From: Deminuibacter soli
GTDB lineage: Bacteria; Bacteroidota; Bacteroidia; Chitinophagales; Chitinophagaceae
Assembly: GCF_003412455.1 (NCBI RefSeq)
Contig: NZ_QTJU01000001.1
Span: 1,054,001 to 1,118,000 of the forward strand
Length of the DNA: 64,000 nucleotides
Reading direction: 5' to 3'
The stretch's first letter is position 1. The number at the start of each line of letters is the position of its first letter. Below are positions 42,376-51,518 of the stretch, piece after piece. The notes beneath the pieces were generated by a model that was not told the origin of the DNA, ran no database searches, and saw nothing but the letters and a program-made list of their open reading frames with translations. Made by a program: the position numbers and the translations under genes.

Positions 42376-45300
42376 CTATTCTGTAATTTCTGTTTTGTGT
42401 GCTTTGTGTTTGCCTGAAATGTACGTGTATACCGCAGGGATTACAAAAAGCGTCAATATCAGTGAAAATATGATACCACCTACTACCACAATACCCAATG
42501 GAATACGGCTGGTAGAAGCCGCACCAAGGCTCATCGCAATAGGCAAGGCACCCAGTGATGTGGCAAGGCTGGTCATTAAGATAGGACGAAGCCTTTGCTG
42601 CGCCGCTTCAATTACCGCTTCGCGTTTAGGCAGACCCATTTCACGTTTCTGGTTGGCGAACTCAACGATCAGGATACCATTTTTTGTTACCAGGCCAATC
42701 AACATAATCATACCGATTTCGGAGAAGATATTGAGCGTTTGGTTAAAGGCATACAAGCTCAGCAATGCGCCGGAAAGGGCCAGCGGCACGGTAAGCATAA
42801 TGGTAAACGGATCGAGGAAGCTTTCGAACTGCGCAGCCAGTACCAGGTAAATAAACACAAGTGCCAGCACAAACGCAAACATAATGTTCGAGGAGCTTTC
42901 TGCATAGTCGCGCGAAGCGCCAGACAACGCGGTTTGATAACTCGCATCCAGCAGGCGGTTGCCGATAGCCTGCATGGCTTTAATACCGTCGCCAATGGTT
43001 TCGCCTTCTGCCAGCGATGCTGATATGGTAGCGGCTTTGTAACGGTTAAAGTGATACAGGGTGCTGGGGTTGCTGCTTTCTTCCAGGTGTACAACGGCGT
43101 CGAGCGGAATGTTGTTGCCGTTGCTGCTGCGCACGTACAGTTTTGAAATGTCTTCCGGTTTGTTACGGTCTTCACGGTCTACCTGGCCAATTACCTGGTA
43201 TTGAAACCCGTTCATAATAAAGTAAGCCATCCTGCCGCCGCTGAATGCAGCCTGTGCTGCACCAATCACATCTGCGGTAGACAGGCCAAGATCTTTTACT
43301 TTCATGCGGTCTACCGTTAACTGCACCTCGGGTTTATTGAATTTCAGGTTTACGTCAACGTTAGAGAATGTTTTATCCTTACGCGCCTCATCCAGGAATT
43401 TCGGGATCATCTGCTTCAGCTTATTCAAATCCTGGTTCTGGATTACAAATTGAACCGGCAAACTGGATCGCGAACTGGAACCCACAGAAATGGTTTGTTC
43501 CTGCACCGCGAAAATACGCCCGTCGTTAAAGCGTTTCAGTTTGCGTTGCAGTTCATTGGCAATATCATTCTGGCTCCTGTCACGTTCGCGCGGGTCAATT
43601 AAACCCAGTCGCGGCTGTGCACTGTTCGAAGCGCCAAAACCACCGCCACCGCCTGCACGGGCAAAAACGAAATCGCGTTCAGGAACAGAATCATACAGGA
43701 ACTGGCTGATTTTATCCGTCATATCCTGCATGTAGCTGTAGCTGGTTCCTTCTGCTGCTGTTACTGTAAAGCGGATACTGCTCCTGTCTTCCAGCGGGGC
43801 AATTTCACTGCGCAGGCTGCTCATGGTAAACCAGATCAGCACACCACATACAACGATAATCACCCAGGCAACCCAGCGAAGCCGCATAAAACCGGTGAGC
43901 AGGCGTTTGTAACCATTTTCCATTCCCTGGAAAAAGGGTTCGGTCATGGTGTAAAACTTACCGTGCGATGAATCTTTCCGTGTAAGGTATACGTTCAGTA
44001 CCGGTGTAATGGTTAATGATACAAAGGCCGAGATCAGTACCGCAGCAGCCAGTACCACACCAAATTCGCGGAACAGGCGGCCTACGAAACCTTCGAGGAA
44101 GATTACAGGTAAAAACACAATGGCCAGGGTGATAGAAGTAGAGATAACCGCAAAAAAGATTTCCTTACTGCCTTCCAGCGCCGCCTTTCGGATGGGTAGC
44201 CCTTCTTCCAGTTTACGGAAGATGTTTTCCGTTACCACGATACCGTCATCCACCACCAGGCCTGTTGCCAGTACTATACCCAGCAGCGTAAGCACGTTGA
44301 TGGTAAAGCCGCAGATGTACATGATGAAGAAGGTGGCGATCAGTGAAATCGGGATATCTATCAGCGGGCGCACCGCAATCAGCCAGTTGCGGAAGAAGAA
44401 GAAAATTACCAGTACCACCAGCGCAAAGGCTATCAGCAGGGTTTCTTTTACTTCTTCCAGTGAGTGGCGGATGTTGAGGGTGTTATCGATCAGTACGTTC
44501 AGTTCAATATCGGCCTTGTTTCCTTTTTTAATTTCTTCGAGGCGCTTGTTAAACTCATCTGCAATCTGGATGTTATTGGCACCCGGCTGCGGAATTACGG
44601 CCAAACCAACAGCGTTTACACCATTGTATTTCCAGCCCTGCTCAGGCGATTCCGGACCCAGTTCTACGGTGGCAATATCGTTCAGGCGTACAATACCACT
44701 GCTGTCTTCATGAATAATCAGATCGCGGAACTGCTGCTCGCTGGTTAAGCGGCCCACGGTGCGAATGGTTAACTCGGTATTGTTACCATATATTTTACCT
44801 GGGGGCAAATCAACGTTTTCGCTGTTCAGTGCGGTTTGTATATCGTTGAATGCTACGTTGTAGGCACTCATTTTATCGGTATTCAGCCACAAACGCATAG
44901 AGTAGCGTTTCTGACCAAAAATGTTTACCGAGCTTACCCCGTCGATGGTTTGCAGCTGTTGCTGCAATACGTTTTCGGCGTAGTCACTCAGCTCCATAAT
45001 GCTTTTTGAGCGGCTCTGTACGGCCAGCAGCAGAATGAAATCGCTGTTGGCGTCGGCCTTGCTTACCACAGGCGGCGCATCAATATCCTGCGGCAAACTG
45101 CGCTGCGCCTGGCCTACTTTGTCGCGCACGTCACTCGCTGCGGCTTCCAGGTCGGTACCCAGGTTAAACTCAACGGTAATATTACTGTTGCCAAGCGAGC
45201 TGGATGAGGTGATGGTTCTGATACCGGGAATACCGTTGATCTGCTTTTCAAGCGGTTCGGTAATCTGGCTTTCGATAATATCGGCATTGGCGCCGGTATA

Positions 45301-45450
45301 GCTGGTAGATACGTTAATGGTAGGCGGGTCAATGGCCGGGTAATCCCTTACAGCCAGGAAGGTATAACCCACCACGCCCAGCAATATGATAAATATGTTC
45401 ATCACTGTGGCAAACACGGGCCTTTTCAGTGATAATTCGGATATATTCAT
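42376..45450 (-). CDS. RND multidrug efflux transporter (AcrB type)
   Basis: 1024 residues, the full HAE-RND length. Twelve membrane helices in two halves with large periplasmic loops. LKRPVFATVMNIFIILLGVV begins the first helix; the central region GLVVDDGIVVTENIFRKLEE contains the helix 4 motif with the proton-relay aspartates; the second half carries GLVTKNGILIVEFANQKRE. It exports hydrophobic compounds using the proton gradient. It lies between the membrane-fusion gene (35 bases upstream) and tolC. Substrate range cannot be deduced. Confidence 0.97.
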   Translation of the reverse strand: MNISELSLKRPVFATVMNIFIILLGVVGYTFLAVRDYPAIDPPTINVSTSYTGANADIIESQITEPLEKQINGIPGIRTITSSSSLGNSNITVEFNLGTDLEAAASDVRDKVGQAQRSLPQDIDAPPVVSKADANSDFILLLAVQSRSKSIMELSDYAENVLQQQLQTIDGVSSVNIFGQKRYSMRLWLNTDKMSAYNVAFNDIQTALNSENVDLPPGKIYGNNTELTIRTVGRLTSEQQFRDLIIHEDSSGIVRLNDIATVELGPESPEQGWKYNGVNAVGLAVIPQPGANNIQIADEFNKRLEEIKKGNKADIELNVLIDNTLNIRHSLEEVKETLLIAFALVVLVIFFFFRNWLIAVRPLIDIPISLIATFFIMYICGFTINVLTLLGIVLATGLVVDDGIVVTENIFRKLEEGLPIRKAALEGSKEIFFAVISTSITLAIVFLPVIFLEGFVGRLFREFGVVLAAAVLISAFVSLTITPVLNVYLTRKDSSHGKFYTMTEPFFQGMENGYKRLLTGFMRLRWVAWVIIVVCGVLIWFTMSSLRSEIAPLEDRSSIRFTVTAAEGTSYSYMQDMTDKISQFLYDSVPERDFVFARAGGGGGFGASNSAQPRLGLIDPRERDRSQNDIANELQRKLKRFNDGRIFAVQEQTISVGSSSRSSLPVQFVIQNQDLNKLKQMIPKFLDEARKDKTFSNVDVNLKFNKPEVQLTVDRMKVKDLGLSTADVIGAAQAAFSGGRMAYFIMNGFQYQVIGQVDREDRNKPEDISKLYVRSSNGNNIPLDAVVHLEESSNPSTLYHFNRYKAATISASLAEGETIGDGIKAMQAIGNRLLDASYQTALSGASRDYAESSSNIMFAFVLALVFIYLVLAAQFESFLDPFTIMLTVPLALSGALLSLYAFNQTLNIFSEIGMIMLIGLVTKNGILIVEFANQKREMGLPKREAVIEAAQQRLRPILMTSLATSLGALPIAMSLGAASTSRIPLGIVVVGGIIFSLILTLFVIPAVYTYISGKHKAHKTEITE

Positions 45451-45485
45451 TTTTTTGGTATGCGCTTTTCAACAATTAGATCAAA

Positions 45486-46574
45486 TTATTCTGCCGTTTG
45501 CGGAAGCGTGCTGTCTTTCAGCTGCTCAAGTGTTTGCACCTTGCGCACTTTTACAGGCCCGTTGGGTAAGGCAAACAATACACCGTTTACAACAATGGTA
45601 TCGCCTGCTGCTATGCCTTTTACAACCGCCACGTTGGTTGCCTGGCGCAAACCGGTGGTTACGTTTACAAATTTGGCCCTGCCACCTTTTACCAGTACCA
45701 CCTGTTTGTTTTTATCGTCGGGTATAATGGCGTTGGTTGGTATCATAATGGCCCTGGCATCGGTACCGGCACCTACATATACTTTCGCAAAAGCGCCGGG
45801 GTTGGTTTCACTCTTGTTTTCCAGCACGGCCCTTATTTTCAGGTTACGGGTAAGTGCGTTGGCGGTTGGCTCAATGGCGGTAACCAGGGCTTTGCGGCGG
45901 GTTGCTTTCAGCGCATCGTTTTCTACTTCCACTGTTCCGCCTATGTGTACCAGGCTGCCGTAATCTTCAGGTATGGTAAAATCAATTTTCAGCTGGTTCA
46001 GCTGCTGAATGGTGGCCAGTATGCTGGCCGGGGTAATATACGCACCGGGGCTCACCTGCCTCAAACCCACTGTACCGCTGAAAGGTGCGCGTATCACGGT
46101 TTTATCAATCAATGCCTGGGTATATTGTATATCGGCCTTGTAACCGTTTACCGTGTTCAGTGCTGCATCGTAATCGGCCTGGTTTACACCATTAATGTCG
46201 AGCAGTTTGCGCAAACGTTCTTCTGTTTTAACCGCCAGGTCAAGCTGCACTTTTGTTTTGCTCAGCTGTGCCTGCAGGTCTGCATCGTTGATACGCGCAA
46301 TAACGGTTCCTGCGGTGATGTACTTTCCTTCGGGCACATTGAGGTAAGTAATACGGCCGCTGATTTCGGGATGCAGCTCAACATATTCGTTGGCTAATAC
46401 CGTTCCGTTGGCTTCTACCGTGTTGGTAACTGATGAATACCGGGCAATCAATACATCCACAATGGTGTTTTGATTGCTGTTTTTTGTTTGCTGGGCTGGT
46501 TGCTTTTTTCCGCCACAGGCTGCCAATAATATTGCGAGCGAAGCAGCCGTTGTAATTGAATGAAAACGTGACAT
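45486..46574 (-). CDS. RND efflux membrane-fusion protein (periplasmic adaptor)
   Basis: 362 residues with a lipobox LLAACGG (about 18-22). The lipoyl/barrel-sandwich halves (VEANGTVLANEYVELHPEIS; FSGTVGLRQVSPGAYITPAS), the alpha hairpin between them, a beta-barrel and a membrane-proximal domain are in the usual order. It bridges the pump and TolC. First gene of the efflux operon. A TATCTTTA near-match to the -7 box at 46602-46609 lies 27 bases upstream. Confidence 0.95.
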   Translation of the reverse strand: MSRFHSITTAASLAILLAACGGKKQPAQQTKNSNQNTIVDVLIARYSSVTNTVEANGTVLANEYVELHPEISGRITYLNVPEGKYITAGTVIARINDADLQAQLSKTKVQLDLAVKTEERLRKLLDINGVNQADYDAALNTVNGYKADIQYTQALIDKTVIRAPFSGTVGLRQVSPGAYITPASILATIQQLNQLKIDFTIPEDYGSLVHIGGTVEVENDALKATRRKALVTAIEPTANALTRNLKIRAVLENKSETNPGAFAKVYVGAGTDARAIMIPTNAIIPDDKNKQVVLVKGGRAKFVNVTTGLRQATNVAVVKGIAAGDTIVVNGVLFALPNGPVKVRKVQTLEQLKDSTLPQTAE

Positions 46575-46730
46575 CCGTAGGTAATTTGTCTATTAATGTG
46601 ATAAAGATAGCCAGATTTTGCCCCGCTAAAAATGCATACGGTGAACCGGTTGAAAAAACGGGTGAGCGTGCCGCATTTGCAAATGCTTAACAATTCGCGC
46701 CACAGCGTACGTTGCAGCGCTGCTTCACAA

Positions 46731-46766
46731 AAAAGGGCTGTACAACCAGCGTCGCACAGCCCTTTT
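46731..46766. terminator. Intrinsic terminator after the TonB-plug protein gene
   Basis: AAAAGGGCTGT and ACAGCCCTTTT form an 11-bp perfect stem with a 14-base loop; T-runs flank it on the minus strand (TTTTTTGTGAAG). It is 21 bases from the stop at 46788. Confidence 0.85.
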
Positions 46767-46787
46767 AATCAGATGATATTTTAGTTA

Positions 46788-49178
46788 TTATTCAACTGTT
46801 TGTACCAGGTGTACAAACTTGCCGTCTTTGTTTACACCTTCCAGCACTACGGTGAGTTTTTTACTGATATCGTTGTTGTAAAACTCTACGGTGAAATGGT
46901 GATTTTTGGGGTCGGTCAAAATGTACGGATTCCAGTACAGCGTTGAACGCAAATCCGGTTCATCAGAGACGGTGGTTGAATAATTGGGCGAGTAAAACTG
47001 TTTGTAAGGCGTATAACCCGGCAACAGCCTGGAATCGAGCCCTTTGCCCGGCTCGGCTTTCACATCACCGCCTTTTTTGGTATACACCACAATGGCACCG
47101 CCCGATCCGCCGCCAAAGCTGCCGAAAAAGGGTGGGCGGAATACTTTGATATAGGCCACATCGCTCATAGAAATGTTCTGCAGTTGCTGCGCATCGGTAG
47201 GCATTTCATCGAGGTAAAACGTGGGGGTGCTGCCGCGCCAGGTGGCGCTTGCCTGCGAACCACCGCCTGTTGCATTGCTTATCTGCAAACCAGCCACCCT
47301 TCCCTGCAGGTATTGAAATACGCTGTACGAGCTTTGTGCCACCACATCGTTGCCCACATCAAACTGGTAAGCATCGCCGCCTTTAAACAGGCCGCTGGTG
47401 TAGCGGTCGTCCAGCAGGTCTATGGGGCGCTTGGCTTTTGCTTTTACCGTAACGCCTTCCAGCGTGGTCTCTTTCAGCAGTTTGGCCAATCTTGCCTGTT
47501 CTGCTGCAAAAAAGCGACTGCGGCCCAGGCCGGTTGTATCGTGCAGCAGCCAGTTGGCAAACAAGGGTATATTGGCCACTGTGCCGGGTGCAGGCAATAA
47601 CCCGGTGCTGAAGGTTACAGCAGCCCTTTCTGCCAGGTCGCGCTTTTTGTTAAACTGGTAATACACTTTTACGGTATCGAAGAATATCATATCCGGCTGA
47701 CTGAATGTACCATTACTCGCCAATGGCAGAAACACCATGGATTGTGTGGAATCTTTCGCTTTGAATATAATATTGATAAAGCCGGCTTCACGTATCTGGC
47801 TGGGCGTAGTGCCGTATACTTTACCCAGGAACGACATATACGAGCTGTCGCGCCTGTACTTAAGCTGTGGCCATTTATCTGCCATCAGGCTTTCCCAGTC
47901 AATTTTACGCCACCCATTGGTAAGCATTACCAGGTCAAGCTGCTGCTTCAGGCTGTCGCTGCCGTTTTTAAAATAGGCTGCGGGGTTGTATACCGGCCCT
48001 TTCAGTTCGCTGGTCAGCAACAGGTGCGAAACAATATTGTCGCTGGTATCGGTGCCTACCCCGCCATCAATAACGGCGAGCGAGAGGTTGGCACCTACGG
48101 TGTCGGGCACGTCAATATCAATAAAGTTTTTCGCGCGCCTGCGTGTATCGCCCACTACATCCAGTGTGGGTGCAAAGGAATAGTTCTGGTTGTTGATAAA
48201 ACAAGCACGTTCTGCAACCGGTACCCAGTTGGCGGTGAACAGTGTTACCAGCATTACACCAGAGGGAAAATTATCGGTAGGAATGCCACCGCCAATGGCT
48301 ACGCTTTCTGACAAGTCAACTCTTGCACGGTACACCAGCTGCTGTTGCATGCTGGCTACTACATACAGGGTTTTCAATTCATCCGGCGCCTCGGCAGTAC
48401 GTTCTACCAGAAAGTTTTTACGGTTGCCGAATCCGCTGAGTTTAAGGGTTGCGCCTGTTTGTTTCACAGCCGGCAGCTGCGTGGTGTGTGCCTGCTTCTG
48501 TTCGTCTGTCCAGTAAGCGGTATAGGTTTCACCGGCTTTTGCATCAATATTGAAAAAGCCCATGCCATCGTGTTTCGTTATCAATGAATCGAGCTTCTCC
48601 CCTTTGCTATTGCGCACAGACCCTTTTACCGCAACCGGCTTGCCCCATTGGTCGGTAGCTTTAAACGCCACCTTGCCGTTTACGCCGTTCAGCAGGTCGC
48701 CACCTTCCGGCAAAAACTTAATTTCTGCCTTAACGGTTACGGCTTCCGGTTTTTTGGCAGACAGCTGCAGTACCCGCAGGTCTTTATTAAACAGGAAGGC
48801 CGAATCAAAATTCTGCATCCAGGTAGTGTATGCGCGCACATGAATCAGCTGTCCTTTAAAGCTTGCCGGTATATCAAACTGGCCTTTGGCCGATGCATCG
48901 ATAATAGGCGTTGCCGTGTGGTACAGCACATTGCCTGATGCATCTATCCAGTCTACATAAAAGTTTTTACTGATGTCTGACGGCAGGATACCTGCCTCTA
49001 AATACGCTTTGAACCAGATGGTTTCGCCGGGGGCATACACCGACTTGTCGAAATGCAGGTAAGCGCGTTCCTGGGTAAACTCCTCACCCAGCTTCGCCAA
49101 TACCGAATCTACCTTTTGCGCATAAGCACCCAATCCTGGAATAAGTCCCGCCAATAAAAAAGCATACAAACGCTTCAT
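46788..49178 (-). CDS. MG2-like/TonB-plug domain envelope protein
   Basis: 796 residues. A signal peptide (1-20, ending GAYAQ) precedes a macroglobulin-like beta region (about 35-130, LHFDKSVYAPGETIWFKAYL) and further beta-sandwich domains. A TonB-dependent-receptor plug-like domain lies at about 615-720 (YLQGRVAGLQIS, then DEMPTDAQQLQNISMSDVAY and IVVYTKKGG). No beta-barrel follows, so it is not a complete transporter. This architecture recurs in Bacteroidota as a periplasmic or surface protein of unknown function. It is a single-gene unit with its own terminator. Confidence 0.8.
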   Translation of the reverse strand: MKRLYAFLLAGLIPGLGAYAQKVDSVLAKLGEEFTQERAYLHFDKSVYAPGETIWFKAYLEAGILPSDISKNFYVDWIDASGNVLYHTATPIIDASAKGQFDIPASFKGQLIHVRAYTTWMQNFDSAFLFNKDLRVLQLSAKKPEAVTVKAEIKFLPEGGDLLNGVNGKVAFKATDQWGKPVAVKGSVRNSKGEKLDSLITKHDGMGFFNIDAKAGETYTAYWTDEQKQAHTTQLPAVKQTGATLKLSGFGNRKNFLVERTAEAPDELKTLYVVASMQQQLVYRARVDLSESVAIGGGIPTDNFPSGVMLVTLFTANWVPVAERACFINNQNYSFAPTLDVVGDTRRRAKNFIDIDVPDTVGANLSLAVIDGGVGTDTSDNIVSHLLLTSELKGPVYNPAAYFKNGSDSLKQQLDLVMLTNGWRKIDWESLMADKWPQLKYRRDSSYMSFLGKVYGTTPSQIREAGFINIIFKAKDSTQSMVFLPLASNGTFSQPDMIFFDTVKVYYQFNKKRDLAERAAVTFSTGLLPAPGTVANIPLFANWLLHDTTGLGRSRFFAAEQARLAKLLKETTLEGVTVKAKAKRPIDLLDDRYTSGLFKGGDAYQFDVGNDVVAQSSYSVFQYLQGRVAGLQISNATGGGSQASATWRGSTPTFYLDEMPTDAQQLQNISMSDVAYIKVFRPPFFGSFGGGSGGAIVVYTKKGGDVKAEPGKGLDSRLLPGYTPYKQFYSPNYSTTVSDEPDLRSTLYWNPYILTDPKNHHFTVEFYNNDISKKLTVVLEGVNKDGKFVHLVQTVE

Positions 49179-49402
49179 AAGTAGTAGTATAATAATTTAG
49201 TGTTCACCGTTACCCATGGCATCATTCACCAATAAGTTGCTGGTTAAGGTTTTCTAAAAATAATAGATTTATACTAGCTGCAACGCCGCAGGTTTAATGC
49301 AGCACCATTTTTAACATTCTCCGGCCCGCATACGGCTGTTTTTGAACAAAACAGCAACCCTGTGCATTTCATTTAGCAACGCGCTTGCAAGGCCGCTTGG
49401 CG

Positions 49403-49410
49403 TATTTTTG
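49403..49410 (+). promoter_or_regulatory. -7 promoter box for the GAF kinase
   Basis: TAttTTTG ending 18 bases before the ATG at 49429; a TTG lies at 49385-49387, closer than the usual -33 spacing. Confidence 0.5.
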
Positions 49411-49428
49411 TACATCTAATGTATTACC

Positions 49429-50604
49429 ATGAAAGTTGCACCTATGCCGGTTAATGAAAAAGAGCGTTTGGCTGAGCTGTACCGCCACGAGCTGCTCGAT
49501 ACACCTTATGAAAAGGATTTCAACGATATTGTGCAACTGGCCTCGCAAATTTGCCAGGTGCCTGTTTCTGCCATCAGTTTAATTGATTCGGGCAGGCAAT
49601 GGTTTAAAGCAAAAGTAGGGATCGAATACCCCGAGGGACCGCGCAGCGAATCGTTTTGCGGCCATGCCATTCTCGAAGATCACCTGTTTGAAATACCCGA
49701 TGCCCTGCAGGACGAACGTTTTGCCGACAACCCCGCAGTTACAGGCACTATCGGCATCCGTTTTTATGCAGGCATGCCGCTGGTTACCGAAAAAGGGTAT
49801 AAACTGGGTACCTTGTGCGTGGGCGATACAGTTCCCCGCCACCTCAGCGAAGAGCAGCAGTATACATTGAAAGTGCTGGGCAGCCAGGTAATGCGCCTGT
49901 TCGAGCTGCGTATCCGTAACAACGAGCTGCAAAACCTGATACGCACACAGGAACGCATTATCTCCATTGTGTCGCACGATGTTCGCAACCCGCTCGCTTC
50001 GCTCAAATCTATTCTCGAACTGCGCCAGCAGGATATGGTATCACAGCAGGAAGCCGATGAATTGATGGCCATGTCGGCCAGGCAAATGGAAAGCACCATT
50101 GACATGGTGAACAATGTGGTGGAATGGGGCCGTCTTCAAATGAAACGTGAACACCTGAAGCAGGAAATAAACATACACGAACTGGTGAAGAAGGTATTTG
50201 CCGGTTACGAGCTCACCACTTCGCTTAAGCACAACCAACTGGTAAACGCAACCAATGAGCAGGTATTTGTCTGGTACGATGCACAGGCCCTCCAGTTTAT
50301 ACTGCGCAACCTGGTTAACAATGCCATCAAGTTTACTGAAAATGGTACCATCACCGTAAGCACAGAAACTTCCCCGGAAGGCAGCACCTGCATAAAGGTT
50401 TGTGATACGGGTGTAGGCATCGACCAGGATAGAATCTCTACCATGTTCGATACCCATAAAAATTTCAGCACCCCGGGCACACAAAATGAAAAAGGCAGCG
50501 GACTGGGTTTAATACTCATCAAAGAGTTTATGAATAAGGTTAAAGGCGCCATGCATATCACCAGCCAGCTGGGTAGGGGTACCTGTGTAAGTATTTGCCT
50601 CTGA
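49429..50604 (+). CDS. GAF-domain sensor histidine kinase
   Basis: 391 residues without membrane segments. A GAF domain occupies about 20-165 (SAISLIDSGRQWFKAKVGIE, SFCGHAILEDHLFEIPDA, YAGMPLVTEKGYKLGTLCVG), the form that follows MPVNEKERLAELYRHELLDT in many Bacteroidota and cyanobacterial kinases. HisKA has the acceptor His183 (IVSHDVRNPLASL), and the HATPase shows NLVNNAIKF, DTGVGID and GSGLGLILIKEF. The GAF signal and the cognate regulator are unknown. A class A beta-lactamase-like gene follows 42 bases downstream and could be co-transcribed. Confidence 0.92.
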   Translation: MKVAPMPVNEKERLAELYRHELLDTPYEKDFNDIVQLASQICQVPVSAISLIDSGRQWFKAKVGIEYPEGPRSESFCGHAILEDHLFEIPDALQDERFADNPAVTGTIGIRFYAGMPLVTEKGYKLGTLCVGDTVPRHLSEEQQYTLKVLGSQVMRLFELRIRNNELQNLIRTQERIISIVSHDVRNPLASLKSILELRQQDMVSQQEADELMAMSARQMESTIDMVNNVVEWGRLQMKREHLKQEINIHELVKKVFAGYELTTSLKHNQLVNATNEQVFVWYDAQALQFILRNLVNNAIKFTENGTITVSTETSPEGSTCIKVCDTGVGIDQDRISTMFDTHKNFSTPGTQNEKGSGLGLILIKEFMNKVKGAMHITSQLGRGTCVSICL

Positions 50605-50646
50605 GTTTTACGCGGAAGCATGTAATTTCAGGCACAATTATTCTGC

Positions 50647-51513
50647 ATGAGAAAACTGCTTTTGCCTTTATTACTGGCCGCCGGCTGCCAGGTAGCCATT
50701 GCCCAGAAAACGGATAAAAAACTCGAAAAACTGCTCGGCGAAGCGCTGCAGGGCTTTAACGGGGAATCAGGTATTTATGTACACGACCTGAACCACAACA
50801 GGGTGGCCGCCATCCGGGCAGACAGCCTTTCGCCCACTGCCAGCATGGTTAAAATGACCATACTCACCGGCATTATGGATAAAATTCACCGCGGAGAATT
50901 AGACTACCACCAGCAATTGGTGTACAAAGATTCTCTCCTGTACGCAGGAAGTGATATTCTCGGCTCCTTCAAATCAGATGAAAAAATTGAACTCAGTAAG
51001 GTAATTATGCTGATGCTTACCACCAGCGACAACACTGCCAGTTTATGGCTGCAGAGTTTGGCGGGCGGCGGCACCCGCATCAATGCCATACTCGACAGTA
51101 TCGGTTTTACCGCTACCCGTGTGAACAGCCGCACACCCGGCCGCGAAGCCAACAGGCAACAATATGGCTGGGCACAAACATCGCCGCGCGAAATGGCTGG
51201 TTTAATGGAAAAAATAGTACAGCACCAGTTGGTCAGCGACAGCCTTAGTGAACGCATGCTGCGTTTGCTTGGCCGCAATTACTGGGATGAAGAAGCCATT
51301 TCCGTTATCCCTTCGGATGTGTTTGTAGCCAGTAAAAACGGTGCGGTAGATGCCAGCCGCAGCGAGGTATTGTTTGTGAATGGGCGTGGCAGGCGTTACA
51401 TTTTCTGCATTTGCACACACAACAACAAAGACACCAGCTGGGTACCAGGCAATGAAGCCTGGGTGCTTACACGCAAAATATCGAAGCTAGTATGGGATTA
51501 TTACGGCAAATAA
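50647..51513 (+). CDS. Class A beta-lactamase-like serine hydrolase
   Basis: 288 residues with a signal peptide (1-19). The three penicillin-recognising motifs are present: SxxK as Ser66-Met-Val-Lys69, SDN at 127-129, and KNG at 230-232 in place of KTG/KSG. The omega-loop sequence (TPGREANRQQYGWAQTSPRE) has no clear ExxLN motif with the deacylating Glu166. It is therefore uncertain whether it hydrolyses beta-lactams; a peptidase or esterase role is possible. It ends 5 bases from the convergent feoB. Confidence 0.85.
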   Translation: MRKLLLPLLLAAGCQVAIAQKTDKKLEKLLGEALQGFNGESGIYVHDLNHNRVAAIRADSLSPTASMVKMTILTGIMDKIHRGELDYHQQLVYKDSLLYAGSDILGSFKSDEKIELSKVIMLMLTTSDNTASLWLQSLAGGGTRINAILDSIGFTATRVNSRTPGREANRQQYGWAQTSPREMAGLMEKIVQHQLVSDSLSERMLRLLGRNYWDEEAISVIPSDVFVASKNGAVDASRSEVLFVNGRGRRYIFCICTHNNKDTSWVPGNEAWVLTRKISKLVWDYYGK

Positions 51514-51518
51514 CCGGG

